Shown here: positions 8,172 to 16,903 of the stretch, piece by piece
Position numbering within the stretch: position 1 is the stretch's first letter
Layout: the number at the start of each line of letters is the position of its first letter
Origin: Asanoa ferruginea
Lineage (GTDB): Bacteria > Actinomycetota > Actinomycetes > Mycobacteriales > Micromonosporaceae
DNA: 64,000 nucleotides
Assembly: GCF_003387075.1 (NCBI RefSeq)
Contig: NZ_QUMQ01000001.1
Coordinates: 4,588,001-4,652,000 of the forward strand
Reading direction: 5' to 3'
Notes under the pieces: generated by a model
What the model saw: the letters and a program-made list of their open reading frames with translations, nothing else
What the model was told of the DNA's origin: nothing
The model's database searches: none
Translations under genes and position numbers: made by a program

Positions 8172-8825
8172 GTGGCACAAGAGGCCGGTGGGGCACCGAA
8201 ACGCGCTCGGGCCGAGCGCAGCGACAGCGTGCGCAACCGGGAGCGGCTGCTGGCGGCGGCCCGCGACCTGTTCGCGACCGACGGTCTGCACGCGCCGCTC
8301 GACCGGATCGCGACGGCGGCCGGGGTCGGCCCCGGCACCCTCTACCGCCACTTCCCGACCCGGCTCGCGCTCTGGGAAGCGGTGCTCGAGGAACCGTTGC
8401 GCGTCCAGCTCGACCTGGTCGAGCGGGCGCTGGCCAACCCCGACCGGTGGTCGGGCGTCGCGCAATACATCCTGGAAACCTCCGCACACGAGGCGGAGCG
8501 CGGCGGTTATCTCAACCTGATGACCACCCGCTTCGACGGCGCGCCGCGCCTGCTGGCGATCCGCGGCTCGATCCAGCGCCGCATCGTCGAGCTCTTCAGC
8601 CGAGCCCGCCGGGAAGGCGCGATCCGCCCCGACTTCAGCGTCGAAGACCTCATCTTCATCAACCTGTCCAACAGCCGCGTGGCCGAGGTGACCCGCGAAG
8701 TGGCCCCCGACGCGTGGCGCCGCAACGTCGAGTTGTTCCTCGACAGCCTCCGCCCGGAGCGGGCACACCCCTTGAACCAGCCGCCGATGACACCGGGCGA
8801 GGTGGCGCGGGTCGCGATGCGCTGA
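8172..8825 (+). CDS. TetR-family transcriptional regulator
   Basis: A 217-residue TetR/AcrR protein with the HTH at about 15-62 (RERLLAAARDLFATDGLHAPLDRIATAAGVGPGTLYRHFPTRLALWEAV) and an all-helical ligand-binding part. The HTH with GVGPGTLYRHFPTR is of the common actinobacterial type that represses a divergent oxidoreductase. The start is GTG 8172, which leaves the usual short N-terminal arm. Its stop lies four bases from the stop of the convergent GH44 gene. Confidence 0.9.
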   Translation: MAQEAGGAPKRARAERSDSVRNRERLLAAARDLFATDGLHAPLDRIATAAGVGPGTLYRHFPTRLALWEAVLEEPLRVQLDLVERALANPDRWSGVAQYILETSAHEAERGGYLNLMTTRFDGAPRLLAIRGSIQRRIVELFSRARREGAIRPDFSVEDLIFINLSNSRVAEVTREVAPDAWRRNVELFLDSLRPERAHPLNQPPMTPGEVARVAMR

Positions 8826-8829
8826 GTCA

Positions 8830-11223
8830 TCACGGCTCGGTGCCGCTCACGCGTACCCCGTCGACGTAGACCGTGATGCGGGCGTTGGTCGCGTAACCGG
8901 GCGCGTTCGGGCGGAAGCTGTGATCGTTGGTCTCGGTGAAGGCCGACCAGTCGGGCTTGGCCATCCGGAGCTGGATCTGGCCCGTCGAAGAGCTGGGAGC
9001 AAGGGAACCAGAACCGAAACCCACCTCCAGGTACGCGTCCGCGCCCGGCCGCGCCGCCGGCAGCGTGACCACCCGGCGGGTGACGGTCGCGCAGCCGACC
9101 TGGGCCCAGTCGCACCAGACGTTGACGGTCGGCGTGCTGCCGTCGCGGGTGAACCAGTAGCGGGCGGTCACCCGGCTCAGCGGCACCGCCGCCGCGCCGC
9201 TGTTGTCGAGTTGGATGCCCGGCTTGATCTGGTTGTCGCCCGGCGACCAGTCGAGGTTGAGATAGCGCGCGGTCAGTGACGCGGCACCCGGTCGGGGCGC
9301 GGTCAGCACCGTCAACCCGGGTGAGGCGACCGACTGGTTGCCGGCCGCGTCGCGGGCGCGGACCGTGAAGCGGTATTCCGACGACGGTTGCAGCCCGGTC
9401 ACCGTGACGCCAGGCGACGAAGAGGTGGCCGCCTTGAAGACAGTGTCCGTGTATTGAGCCCAGACGTCATAGCCGACCACGCCGGTGTCGTCTGTGGACG
9501 GTGGCCAGCTCAGCGTCACCGAGTCGGGACCGATCGCCGACGCCACCGGGGTGCCCGGTGCGGTCGGTGCCGTGCTGTCGGCGGCCGGGCGGTCGAGCAC
9601 GAACAGGGTGATGCTGTCGGCCGGGAACGTCGCCTCGAAAGCCCCACCGGTGACCGGCTGGTCGGCCGCGCGCACGATCGCCGCGGGGTTGGCCGCGCCG
9701 TAGCGATAGACCCGAGCATTGCGAGCCGCGTGACCAGCCACAGACACGGGTGCTGTCTGCTCCGCCCCGCTCTTGTTGACCACCACCATCGTCAGTGCGC
9801 CGTCACTGGACCGCGTGGCCGCGTACACCGAAAGCAGTGATTGGTCCGCGCTCGTCGCCTTGACCCCGACGTCGCCGAACCGGCCGCCGGCGCCGTCGTA
9901 GTTGCGGTAGACGCGGAACGCGAACGCGCCCGGGTCGGTGGCTGCGGGCGGCGACCACAGGGTGGCCAGGTCGAGCCGCTCGCGACCGAAGATGCCGAGG
10001 ATGTCGGCCTGGGTCAGCGCGCCGTTGACGCTGTCGAGCGCGCCCCAGTTGTATTCGGTGATCGCCGTCTTCGTGCCGGGATAGTTGGCCGCCACCAGGT
10101 CGCGCATCCGGGGTACCAGCCGCACCTGGGTGTTGATCCAGCTTTCGTCCACATAGGTGGGATCCCAGAGCGCGCGGGTCGAGCGCAGCCGCAGAGCGTT
10201 GGTGGCCGGGTCGTTGCCGTTGCCGAACGCGACGCCGTTGGCCTGCGGGTAGAAGTGCATGTCGAAGTAGTCGAGCACCCGGGTGCCGTGCGCCTGCTCG
10301 TAGGCCTTCATCTGTTGCAGATACCAGGTCGTGAACGGCAACCCACCGCGGGCCGCGCGGTCCGGCGGGTCGGCCCAGCATCCCGTGCGGCCGCAGGTCT
10401 CCTGGTCGAGCCCCGAATAGTCCCAGCTCGTCCAGCCCCACCCGACCGGGCCCAGCGTCGTGGCGGTCGGGTCGGCGGCCTTCACGGCGGCGCCGATCTC
10501 GTAGGCCCGGTCGCGCAGCTCGACCGAGCCGGCGCCGAGCGGATGCACGTCGCGGTGGGTGCTGTGCCAGATGTCCGGCTCGTTGTCGAGGTTGTAGAAC
10601 TGCACACCGCCCTCGGCCGCCGTGCCGTATTTGTCGGTCAGGTGATCGACCCAGCCGGTGACGTAGTCGGGACCGATCGGTGCGCTGGTGTCGCGGGGGT
10701 CGTTGCCGGTGACCGGGGTGCCGTCGGGACGGATGCCGTTGCCGCAGTCCGGGCGCCACTCGTCGGTGCGTTGCTGCGGCCCGTATTTCGCGACCGAGAA
10801 GCCGCACGAGGCGTCGCGGGCCTTCGGCGCCCAGCCGATCAGCGGCAGGGTCAGGATCGTATCGGTGCCGGTGGCGCGGTCCTGCTCGACGAACTCGTCG
10901 GTCGACGAGCCGTCCGGCAGTGCGGCCGGGTCGGCGTTGTCCTCGGCGATGTTCTCGAAGAACCAGTCGCTGGCCCGGTTGGTGGTGTCGTTTCGGTAGT
11001 CGTAGCGGGTGGTCGCGTTGCCGCCCCAGCGGCGCACCGGCAGGTCGAGTTCGTCGGCCAGCGCGGCGTCGGCGAAGTTCATGCCGTAGACGTAGGGGCT
11101 GATCGGGTGCCGGTCCTGTGCGGCGTCGACGGTCAGCGCGGGGCCGTCGGCAGCAAGGGCGACCGGCGCGACGGTGGGGGAGACGGCCAGCAGGGCGGCG
11201 GCCAGATAGGTGAACGGGCGCAT
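8830..11223 (-). CDS. Secreted GH44 endoglucanase/xyloglucanase with FnIII and CBM3
   Basis: A 797-residue exported glycoside hydrolase. A Sec signal peptide covers 1-24 (cleavage after PVALA). The GH44 catalytic region is about 30-540: the acid/base is E215 in NLDNEPDIW and the nucleophile is E390 in AITEYNWG. A fibronectin type III domain follows (about 552-640, TAPTAPGTPVASAIGPDSVTLSW), then a C-terminal family 3 carbohydrate-binding module (about 647-797) with DNQIKPGIQLDNSG and ARYWFTRDG. GH44 enzymes cut beta-1,4-glucans, many preferring xyloglucan, and CBM3 binds crystalline cellulose, so plant cell-wall breakdown outside the cell is the likely job. It is divergent from an AraC-type regulator, a plausible controller. 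Confidence 0.93.
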   Translation of the reverse strand: MRPFTYLAAALLAVSPTVAPVALAADGPALTVDAAQDRHPISPYVYGMNFADAALADELDLPVRRWGGNATTRYDYRNDTTNRASDWFFENIAEDNADPAALPDGSSTDEFVEQDRATGTDTILTLPLIGWAPKARDASCGFSVAKYGPQQRTDEWRPDCGNGIRPDGTPVTGNDPRDTSAPIGPDYVTGWVDHLTDKYGTAAEGGVQFYNLDNEPDIWHSTHRDVHPLGAGSVELRDRAYEIGAAVKAADPTATTLGPVGWGWTSWDYSGLDQETCGRTGCWADPPDRAARGGLPFTTWYLQQMKAYEQAHGTRVLDYFDMHFYPQANGVAFGNGNDPATNALRLRSTRALWDPTYVDESWINTQVRLVPRMRDLVAANYPGTKTAITEYNWGALDSVNGALTQADILGIFGRERLDLATLWSPPAATDPGAFAFRVYRNYDGAGGRFGDVGVKATSADQSLLSVYAATRSSDGALTMVVVNKSGAEQTAPVSVAGHAARNARVYRYGAANPAAIVRAADQPVTGGAFEATFPADSITLFVLDRPAADSTAPTAPGTPVASAIGPDSVTLSWPPSTDDTGVVGYDVWAQYTDTVFKAATSSSPGVTVTGLQPSSEYRFTVRARDAAGNQSVASPGLTVLTAPRPGAASLTARYLNLDWSPGDNQIKPGIQLDNSGAAAVPLSRVTARYWFTRDGSTPTVNVWCDWAQVGCATVTRRVVTLPAARPGADAYLEVGFGSGSLAPSSSTGQIQLRMAKPDWSAFTETNDHSFRPNAPGYATNARITVYVDGVRVSGTEP

Positions 11224-11397
11224 GCGGGATCCAAGAGGGTGTCGGGCGCGCCCGTCGCCGGGCGGCAGCGTCTGCGTGCGATGCCCAGCCCGGACCGACC
11301 TGAGATTAACCGACGCTCATCGATATCGCTACCGCTAAAGCGGGATCCCCACCGCTTGTGGGATGCGCGCGGGCGCGACCCCGGCTACCGTCGGGCG
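11224..11397. promoter_or_regulatory. Divergent control region between GH44 and AraC genes
   Basis: This 174-bp gap must hold both promoters. It contains CCGCT-AA-AGCGG (11332-11343) and a nearby inverted pair, ATCCCCAC at 11345 with GTGGGAT at 11359-11365, both close to the AraC start. These are candidate regulator sites. No convincing -35/-10 pair stands out. Confidence 0.3.
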
Positions 11398-12333
11398 ATG
11401 GCCCTTATCGGTCAACCGGCCGGCGACAACGCCGCCATCGCGCCCGCCCCGGGTTGGGCGGGCGTCGGCACCGTCACTCTCCGCGAGCTGTCCGGTCATC
11501 CCAACCTGACGGCGGCCCGGCGCAGCGACCACCACGTCCTCGTGCTGGTCACGGTCGGCCATGGGCAGCACGAGATCGACTTCCGCTCCTACCCGTGCCG
11601 GCCCGGCACGCTGCTCTGGGTGCGCCCCGGCCAGGTGGTCCGGTTCGGCGGCGGCGCCGGCATGGACGCGATCGTGGTCTGCTGGGAGCCGGCGGCGGTC
11701 GCCGAGGTCGCCGACGACCCCGGCCTGCTCGACGGCGCGCTTGGCCCGGCCTTCTGGCAGCTCGCCGGCGAAGACGAAGACGCGGTCATCAACGAGGTGA
11801 GCCAACTCGTCGTCGACTGCCAGCGGCACCGCTCCGGCACCCTCGCCGCGGGCCTGCTGCGGCATCAACTCGCGGTCCTGTTGCTGCGGATCGCGCTGCT
11901 GCCCGGTCGGTTGCCGGCCGAGCGCAACGACGCCTACGTCCGCTTCCGGATGGAGGTCGACAAAGACTTCACCCAGACCAGGCGCGTCGAGGAGTACGCG
12001 GAGCGGATGGGCTACTCGGTCCGCACGGTGACCCGGGCCTGCCTGGCCGCGACCGGCCGCAGCGCCAAGCAGGTCATCGACGACCGGGTCACGCTCGAGG
12101 CGATGCGCCTGCTGGCCGTCACCGACGACCCGATCGCCGACATCGGGCGGCGGCTGGGTTTCCCCGAGCCGACCAACTTCGGCCGCTTCTTCCACCGGGA
12201 GGCGGGCACCAGCCCGGGCGCGTTCCGCACCGCACAGCGCGGCGGTCCGCGTGGCCTGCTGCCGGCCCAGCGCCGGGCTCCCGCGGCCGATCTCCACGGG
12301 CGCCCCGCACCGCGGGTCGGCGGCGAGGCATGA
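11398..12333 (+). CDS. AraC-family transcriptional regulator
   Basis: A 311-residue AraC/XylS protein. The N-terminal half has a cupin-type ligand domain (FRSYPCRPGTLLWVRPGQVVRFG), and two HTH motifs lie at about 195-290 (VEEYAERMGYSVRTVTRACLAATGRSAKQVIDDRVTLEAMRLL and IADIGRRLGFPEPTNFGRFFHREAGTSPGAFR). The ATG at 11398 gives a normal family length; longer in-frame extension upstream runs antisense through the GH44 gene and is not credible. Its position facing the GH44 gene suggests sugar-responsive control of that enzyme, which is inference. Confidence 0.88.
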   Translation: MALIGQPAGDNAAIAPAPGWAGVGTVTLRELSGHPNLTAARRSDHHVLVLVTVGHGQHEIDFRSYPCRPGTLLWVRPGQVVRFGGGAGMDAIVVCWEPAAVAEVADDPGLLDGALGPAFWQLAGEDEDAVINEVSQLVVDCQRHRSGTLAAGLLRHQLAVLLLRIALLPGRLPAERNDAYVRFRMEVDKDFTQTRRVEEYAERMGYSVRTVTRACLAATGRSAKQVIDDRVTLEAMRLLAVTDDPIADIGRRLGFPEPTNFGRFFHREAGTSPGAFRTAQRGGPRGLLPAQRRAPAADLHGRPAPRVGGEA

Positions 12334-12340
12334 TGGTCCC

Positions 12341-12796
12341 GTGCAGATATCGGCGCGCGGCGACTATGCGGTGCGGGCTGCGCTGAGCCTGGCCGCGGTG
12401 CATCCGTCGGTGATGTCGGCCCAGGCGCTCGCGGCCGACCAGGACATGCCCCGCAAGTTTCTCGAAGCAGTGCTGGCCGACCTGCGCCGGGCCGGCATCG
12501 TGCGGGCCCAGCGCGGCGCGGAGGGCGGCTACGTGCTGACCCAGCCGCCCCGGGAGGTCACCATCGGCGCGATCCTCCGCGCGGTCGACGGCCCGCTCGC
12601 CGGGGTCCGCGGCATGCGCCCGGAGGAGACCGAATACGCCGGCTCGTCCGAAAACCTGCCCCGGGTCTGGGTCGCGGTGCGCGCCGCCGTCCGCGAGGTG
12701 GTCGACGAGACCACCCTGGCCGACGTGCTCAGCGGCAAGCTGCCCGCACACATCAAGAAGCTGACCACGCTTCCCGACGCCTGGCAGCCGCGCTGA
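12341..12796 (+). CDS. Rrf2-family regulator lacking Fe-S cysteines
   Basis: A 151-residue Rrf2 protein starting at GTG 12341 with the family N-terminus ([21 protein letters not shown]), winged helix with the [20 protein letters not shown] recognition region, and the [29 protein letters not shown] wing. The region that carries the three cluster-binding cysteines in IscR or NsrR has none here; the protein contains no cysteine at all. It must therefore sense something other than an Fe-S cluster, as CymR-like members do. Its stop overlaps the next ATG by one base (TGATG), so the thiamine-binding-type protein is its partner gene. Confidence 0.88.
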   Translation: MQISARGDYAVRAALSLAAVHPSVMSAQALAADQDMPRKFLEAVLADLRRAGIVRAQRGAEGGYVLTQPPREVTIGAILRAVDGPLAGVRGMRPEETEYAGSSENLPRVWVAVRAAVREVVDETTLADVLSGKLPAHIKKLTTLPDAWQPR

Positions 12797-13095
12797 TGTC
12801 GGTCCTGGTGGCGTTCAGCGTGACCCCGTTGGGCGTCGGCGAGGGAGTCGCCGACCTGGTCGCCGAGGCGGTCCGGGTGGTCCGCGAGTCGGGCCTGCCC
12901 AACCGCACCGACGCCATGTTCACCACGGTCGAGGGCGAGACCTGGGAAGAGATCATGGCGGTCGTCCACGCCGCGGTCGCGGCCGTCCAGGCCCGTGCGC
13001 CCCGCACCTCGACGGTCATCAAGGTCGACTGGCGCGAGGGCGTGACCGGCGCCCTCGACAGCAAGGTCGCCAGCATCGACCGCCTCCTGGGCTGA
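12796..13095 (+). CDS. MTH1187/YkoF-type thiamine-binding protein (DUF77)
   Basis: A 99-residue ferredoxin-fold protein of the MTH1187 family: [35 protein letters not shown] at the start and [23 protein letters not shown] in the middle are the family blocks. Members bind hydroxymethylpyrimidine or thiamine-like ligands, or act as sulphur-metabolism partners. It is translationally coupled to the Rrf2 regulator by TGATG, an arrangement that suggests a shared signal. Confidence 0.85.
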   Translation: MSVLVAFSVTPLGVGEGVADLVAEAVRVVRESGLPNRTDAMFTTVEGETWEEIMAVVHAAVAAVQARAPRTSTVIKVDWREGVTGALDSKVASIDRLLG

Positions 13096-13098
13096 GCG

Positions 13099-13383
13099 TC
13101 AGCTCGCGTCGACGAGGTCGACCGTCGTCGTGCCGGTGACCGTGACCAAAGCGAACGCCTCGGCCGCCAGCGGCAACCGGGCGGCGCCGGCGGCGTCGGC
13201 GTGATCGGCCGACTCCCAGGTCCAGGCGTCGGTCCAGGTGTCGTCGGCGGCGCGGGTCAGCATCGTCGCGGTCGGGCCCGGGAACGCGGCCCGCACGGTG
13301 GCGATCAGTTCGGCGCGCTTGGCCAGCATGCCGTCGGTGTCCGGGGTGTTGGCGGTGAAGCGGGTGATGCGTACGACCGACAT
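13099..13383 (-). CDS. Small ABM-like (dimeric alpha/beta barrel) protein
   Basis: A 94-residue protein (MSVVRITRFTANTPDTDGMLAKRAELIATVRAAFPG) with the strand-helix pattern of antibiotic biosynthesis monooxygenase-like dimeric barrels, including an aromatic DDTWTDAWTWESADHADAA segment. It is too short and generic for a substrate. It is divergent from a TetR gene across a 58-bp gap filled with a palindromic operator, so it is probably that repressor's target. Its stop lies three bases from that of the convergent thiamine-binding-type gene. Confidence 0.65.
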   Translation of the reverse strand: MSVVRITRFTANTPDTDGMLAKRAELIATVRAAFPGPTATMLTRAADDTWTDAWTWESADHADAAGAARLPLAAEAFALVTVTGTTTVDLVDAS

Positions 13384-13396
13384 TTAGGTCTCCTCG

Positions 13397-13430
13397 CTAG
13401 AGTCGCTCACTAGTGACTAACTCTAGAGTT
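13397..13430. promoter_or_regulatory. TetR operator between ABM-like and TetR genes
   Basis: CTAGAGT-N3-TCACTAGTGA-N3-ACTCTAG at 13397-13426 is a 30-bp inverted repeat in which only the two spacer triplets fail to match. A second perfect palindrome, AACTCTAGAGTT at 13419-13430, overlaps its right end. Together they fill the gap between the two divergent start codons and are the best operator candidate for the TetR at 13442. Confidence 0.7.
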
Positions 13431-13441
13431 ACACTAGCTCG

Positions 13442-14080
13442 GTGACGACCGTCAAGGGCAAGGCACCGAACCGGCGAACCGCCAAGGCCCGGGAGACCCG
13501 CACCCGCATGCTCGACGCGGCCCGGGAGCTGTTCATCGGCCAGGGCTACGGCGCGACCACGCTCGCCGACGTGGCGTCCGCCGCCGGGGTGGCCGTGCAG
13601 ACCATCTACTTCACCTTCAACAACAAGCGTTCGCTGCTCAAGGAGCTGGTCGACGTCACGGTCGCCGGCGACGACGAGCCGGTGGCCACGATGGATCGGC
13701 AGTGGTATCGCGACGCGCTCGCCGCGCCGACCGCCGTCGAGCAGTTGCGCGCCCAGATCGCCGGTTCCCGTGCCGTGCTCGACCGGGTCGCGCCGATCGT
13801 CAGCATGGTCACCGTCGCCTCGGCGTCGGACCCGGAGGTCGCGGCGATCTGGCCCGACGACATCGATCCGCGCTTCACGGTGCTGTCCAACTCAGCACTG
13901 TCCCTCGTGGACAAGCCGGGCGCCCGGGCCGGCGTCTCCGCGGCCGAGGCCGCCGACCTGCTCTACGGCATTCTGTCGCCGGAGCTCTACCTGCTCTTCG
14001 TTCGCGACCGCGGCTGGTCGCCGGAGCGCTACGAGCGGTGGGCCTTCGACACCCTCCGCCCGCAGCTCTGCGCGGACTGA
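13442..14080 (+). CDS. TetR-family transcriptional regulator
   Basis: A 212-residue TetR/AcrR protein. The HTH at about 15-62 reads TRTRMLDAARELFIGQGYGATTLADVASAAGVAVQTIYFTFNNKRSLLKEL; the TIYFTFNNK variant replaces the usual TLYYHFxSK. A helical ligand domain follows. The GTG start at 13442 lies 11 bases past the operator. It probably represses itself and the divergent ABM-like gene; the nitroreductase 31 bp downstream may be cotranscribed. Confidence 0.9.
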   Translation: MTTVKGKAPNRRTAKARETRTRMLDAARELFIGQGYGATTLADVASAAGVAVQTIYFTFNNKRSLLKELVDVTVAGDDEPVATMDRQWYRDALAAPTAVEQLRAQIAGSRAVLDRVAPIVSMVTVASASDPEVAAIWPDDIDPRFTVLSNSALSLVDKPGARAGVSAAEAADLLYGILSPELYLLFVRDRGWSPERYERWAFDTLRPQLCAD

Positions 14081-14111
14081 GCGCTCGCCACACCGGCGGT
14101 ACGGTGATGCG

Positions 14112-14723
14112 ATGGAGTTTCAGGATGTTGTCCGCAAGCGCCGGATGGTGCGCAGCTATGACCCCGACCGTCCGGTGCCGCCCGAGGTCGTCGACCGCAT
14201 CATCCGCAACGGGCTCCGCGCGCCGTCGGCCGGTTTCTCGCAGGGCTGGGGCTTCCTGGTCCTCGACGAGCCCGCCGACCACGCCCGGTTCCGGGCCGCG
14301 ATGGGCCGCTCGGCGGAGCCGGAGAAGTGGTTCGCCGCCAGCTACGCGGCGCCGCTGCTGATCGTGCCCTGCTCGCACAAGGACGCCTACCTCGACCGCT
14401 ACGCGCGGGCCGACAAGGGCCACGAAGACCGCTCCGACGCCTGGTGGCCGGCGCCCTACTGGGACATCGACACCGGCATGGCGTCGCTGATGATGCTGCT
14501 CACCGCCGTCGACGCCGGGCTCGGCGCGTGCTTCTTCGGGATGCCGATCGACGCGATCGAGCCGTTCAAGAAGGAGTTCGGCGTGCCCACCGGCTTCACC
14601 CCGATCGGTGCGATCTCGGTCGGCTACAGCGACGAGCCGCCGCGCGACCTGCGGGCCCGCCGCCGGCCGACCGGCGATGTCGTCTTCAAGGGCAACTGGG
14701 GCCAGGCCGCGTCAAGCGACTAG
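14112..14723 (+). CDS. Nitroreductase-family FMN oxidoreductase
   Basis: A 203-residue nitroreductase fold protein. The N-terminal FQDVVRKRRMVRSYDPDRPVPPEVVDRIIRNGLRAPSAGFSQGWGFLVL carries the FMN-phosphate arginines (RRMVRSY), and ACFFGMPIDAIEPFKKEFGVPTGFTPIGAISVGY near 150-180 is the second flavin-binding block. It would reduce nitroaromatics, quinones or a specific unsaturated substrate with NAD(P)H. It lies just after the TetR gene and its end overlaps the convergent GHL10 gene by 12 bp. Confidence 0.88.
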   Translation: MEFQDVVRKRRMVRSYDPDRPVPPEVVDRIIRNGLRAPSAGFSQGWGFLVLDEPADHARFRAAMGRSAEPEKWFAASYAAPLLIVPCSHKDAYLDRYARADKGHEDRSDAWWPAPYWDIDTGMASLMMLLTAVDAGLGACFFGMPIDAIEPFKKEFGVPTGFTPIGAISVGYSDEPPRDLRARRRPTGDVVFKGNWGQAASSD

Positions 14724-16274
14724 CACCGGCTCGCTCTCGTTGTTGTTGCGGTCGAGCGCGGTCACGCAATAACTGCCGATCGGGCCGATCCAGCTCGGCA
14801 GGTCGGTCGCGCGGACGGTGGCGACCAGGTTGGCCTTGCGCGTCTCGGGATCGGCGCGGTAGACCGCGTACCCCGTGACGCCCTCGGCCGGTCGCCAGGT
14901 CAGCACCGTGCGGTCGCCGTCGCGGCGGGCCCCGGTCGGGGCGGGCGCCGGCGGCCGCGCGTCGACCAGCCGGGTGGCTGTCGGCACCAGCGCGGGCTGG
15001 GCGTAGTGCGCGTCGCGGTAGCGGGACACGGCGCCGAGCCGGTCGGCCTTCACCTGCTTGGCGCTGAAGTGGATGCTGCCCGCGACCCCGTAGCGCTCGT
15101 TGAGGGCGAGTTGGCGGTCGAGCTCGGCCGGCTTGCTCCACGGGCCGTCTTCGCCGATCCGGTAGTCGGCCTGTCCGATGTAGAGCTGCGTGCCGGTGCC
15201 CTTGACCGTCTCCGCCCACCAGGGCAGCAGCTTGGCGTAGTCGGCCTTGTCGAACCCGATGTTCCAGTAGAGCTGCGGCACGATGTAGTCGAGCCACTTC
15301 TCCTTGACCCACTTGCGGGTGTCGGCGTAGATGGCGTCGTAGCTCTCCAGCCCGTGGGTGTCGGAGCCGGCCGGGTCGGTGGCCTTGTTGCGCCAGATGC
15401 CGAACGGGCTGAGGCCGAAGCGTACCCACGGCTTCACCTCGCGGATCCGGCCGCTGATCTCCTGGATGAAGGTGTCCACATTGGCCCGCCGCCAGTCGGC
15501 CCGGTGCTTGCCCCCGCCGTAGCGGGCGTAGCTGCTGTCGTCGTTGAACTCGTGCCCCTCCGGGTAGGGGTAGAAGAAGTCGTCGAAGTGGACGCCGTCG
15601 ATGTCGTAGCGGTTGACCGCCTCGAGGATGGTGTCTTCGACGAACCGGCGGGCCTCCGGAACGCCCGGGTCGAAGTAGAAGCGGCTGTTCTTCTCACCCT
15701 CGGGGAAGGCCACGGCCCAGTCCGGGTGCCGGCGCAGCGGGTGGTCGGGTGCCAGCTTCGCGAAGTCGGCGCCGGCACCGCCCGAGGCCTCCGGCTGGCT
15801 GCCCCGGTAGGGGTTGAACCAGGCGTGGAACTCGAGGTTGCGGGCGTGCGTCTCGCTGATCATCCAGGCCATCGGGTCCCAGCCCGGGTCCTTGCCGCGC
15901 ACGCCGGTGAGCCACTCCGACCAGGGCGCGTAGGCCGACGGCCAGAACGCGTCGCCGCTGGGCCGGACGTGCACGAACACCGCGTTGTGGTTCATCTTCT
16001 GCGCCAGGTCGAGCCAGCCGAGGTATTCGGCCTTCACGGTGGCCTCTGGCAGCCCGGGCTTGCTCGGCCAGTCGATATTGCTGACCGTGGTGAGCCACAT
16101 GCCGCGCAGTTCCCGCTTGGCGACCAGCGACGCCGCGTCGCAACTGACCGCGGCGGACCCGGCACTCCCGGGGTCGGTGTCGGAGTGGGAGGCGCGCCGA
16201 AGCAGCGTGGCGCCGGCCGGGACCGTCACGGCGAGCGCTACGACCACCAGCCCGATGAGCAACCGACGCTGCAC
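14712..16274 (-). CDS. Exported GHL10-type glycoside hydrolase with C-terminal FnIII-like domain
   Basis: A 520-residue protein. A membrane anchor or signal lies at about 4-27 (RLLIGLVVVALAVTVPAGATLL). The catalytic part (about 55-400) belongs to the glycosyl-hydrolase-like 10 group: RELRGMWLTTVSNIDWPS, AWFNPYR, DGVHFDDFFYPYP with adjacent acidic residues, and IVPQLYWN. About 100 C-terminal residues look like a fibronectin type III domain (APAPTGARRDGDRTVLTWRPAEGVTGYAVYRADP). Related proteins are thought to act on peptidoglycan-like or other surface polysaccharides. The start is GTG 16274. It stands alone on the minus strand. Confidence 0.85.
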   Translation of the reverse strand: MQRRLLIGLVVVALAVTVPAGATLLRRASHSDTDPGSAGSAAVSCDAASLVAKRELRGMWLTTVSNIDWPSKPGLPEATVKAEYLGWLDLAQKMNHNAVFVHVRPSGDAFWPSAYAPWSEWLTGVRGKDPGWDPMAWMISETHARNLEFHAWFNPYRGSQPEASGGAGADFAKLAPDHPLRRHPDWAVAFPEGEKNSRFYFDPGVPEARRFVEDTILEAVNRYDIDGVHFDDFFYPYPEGHEFNDDSSYARYGGGKHRADWRRANVDTFIQEISGRIREVKPWVRFGLSPFGIWRNKATDPAGSDTHGLESYDAIYADTRKWVKEKWLDYIVPQLYWNIGFDKADYAKLLPWWAETVKGTGTQLYIGQADYRIGEDGPWSKPAELDRQLALNERYGVAGSIHFSAKQVKADRLGAVSRYRDAHYAQPALVPTATRLVDARPPAPAPTGARRDGDRTVLTWRPAEGVTGYAVYRADPETRKANLVATVRATDLPSWIGPIGSYCVTALDRNNNESEPVLVA

Positions 16275-16384
16275 GGCACAGACGGTAGGGGTCGAACACG
16301 CGGAGGGTCAACCGAGCAAAGACCCCCATAAGGTTCTTGACGTCCGGTGGTCACCGTCCGGGGTACGGCTGGTTGAATCGGTCC

Positions 16385-16903
16385 ATGGTTCACATCCGAC
16401 CGCTGGACGTCAGCGATGCGCCGGTGCTCGCCACCGCCTACACCGCCAACTGGCCGTTCCTGGCGCCGTGGGACCCGGTGCGCCCGGACGCCTTCTTCAC
16501 CCCGGCGGGCCAGGAAGCGCGCATCTCGGGCATGCTGGCAGACCGGGCCGTCTACCCGTGCGCCATCGAACTCGACGGTGACGTGGTCGGAACCATCACC
16601 CTCACCCAGATCGAGTACGGCCCGGCGCAGTCGGCCAACCTCGGCTACTGGGTCGCGCAGGCGGTCAACGGGCGCGGCGTCGCGACCAAGGCGGTGGCGG
16701 AGATCGTCGAACACGCGTTCGGCGTGCTGGGCCTGCACCGGATCCAGGCCGGGACCCTGGCACACAACCACGGCTCGCAGAAGGTGCTCGCCAACAACGG
16801 GTTCGAGCGGATCGGCACCGCCCGGGGGTTCCTGTTCATCGAGGGCCGGTGGCAGGACCACATCCTCTTCCAGCTGGTCAACGACGATTGGCAGCCGGCG
16901 TGA
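16385..16903 (+). CDS. GNAT acetyltransferase, RimJ/RimL type
   Basis: A 172-residue GNAT-fold enzyme of the RimJ/RimL group: IRPLDVSDAPVLATAYTANWPFLAPWDP at the start, NLGYWVAQAVNGRGVATKAVAEIVEHAFGVLGLHRIQAGTLAHNHGSQKVLANNGFERIG as the acetyl-CoA-binding core. It likely acetylates an N-terminus or amine. Its stop and the RidA GTG overlap as GTGA, so the two are translationally coupled. Confidence 0.88.
   Translation: MVHIRPLDVSDAPVLATAYTANWPFLAPWDPVRPDAFFTPAGQEARISGMLADRAVYPCAIELDGDVVGTITLTQIEYGPAQSANLGYWVAQAVNGRGVATKAVAEIVEHAFGVLGLHRIQAGTLAHNHGSQKVLANNGFERIGTARGFLFIEGRWQDHILFQLVNDDWQPA

Noticed and set aside
8830-12333. A single large plus-strand protein running through 9841-12333
   Set aside because: Its first 519 codons are antisense to the GH44 enzyme; only the part from 11398 reads as an AraC regulator.
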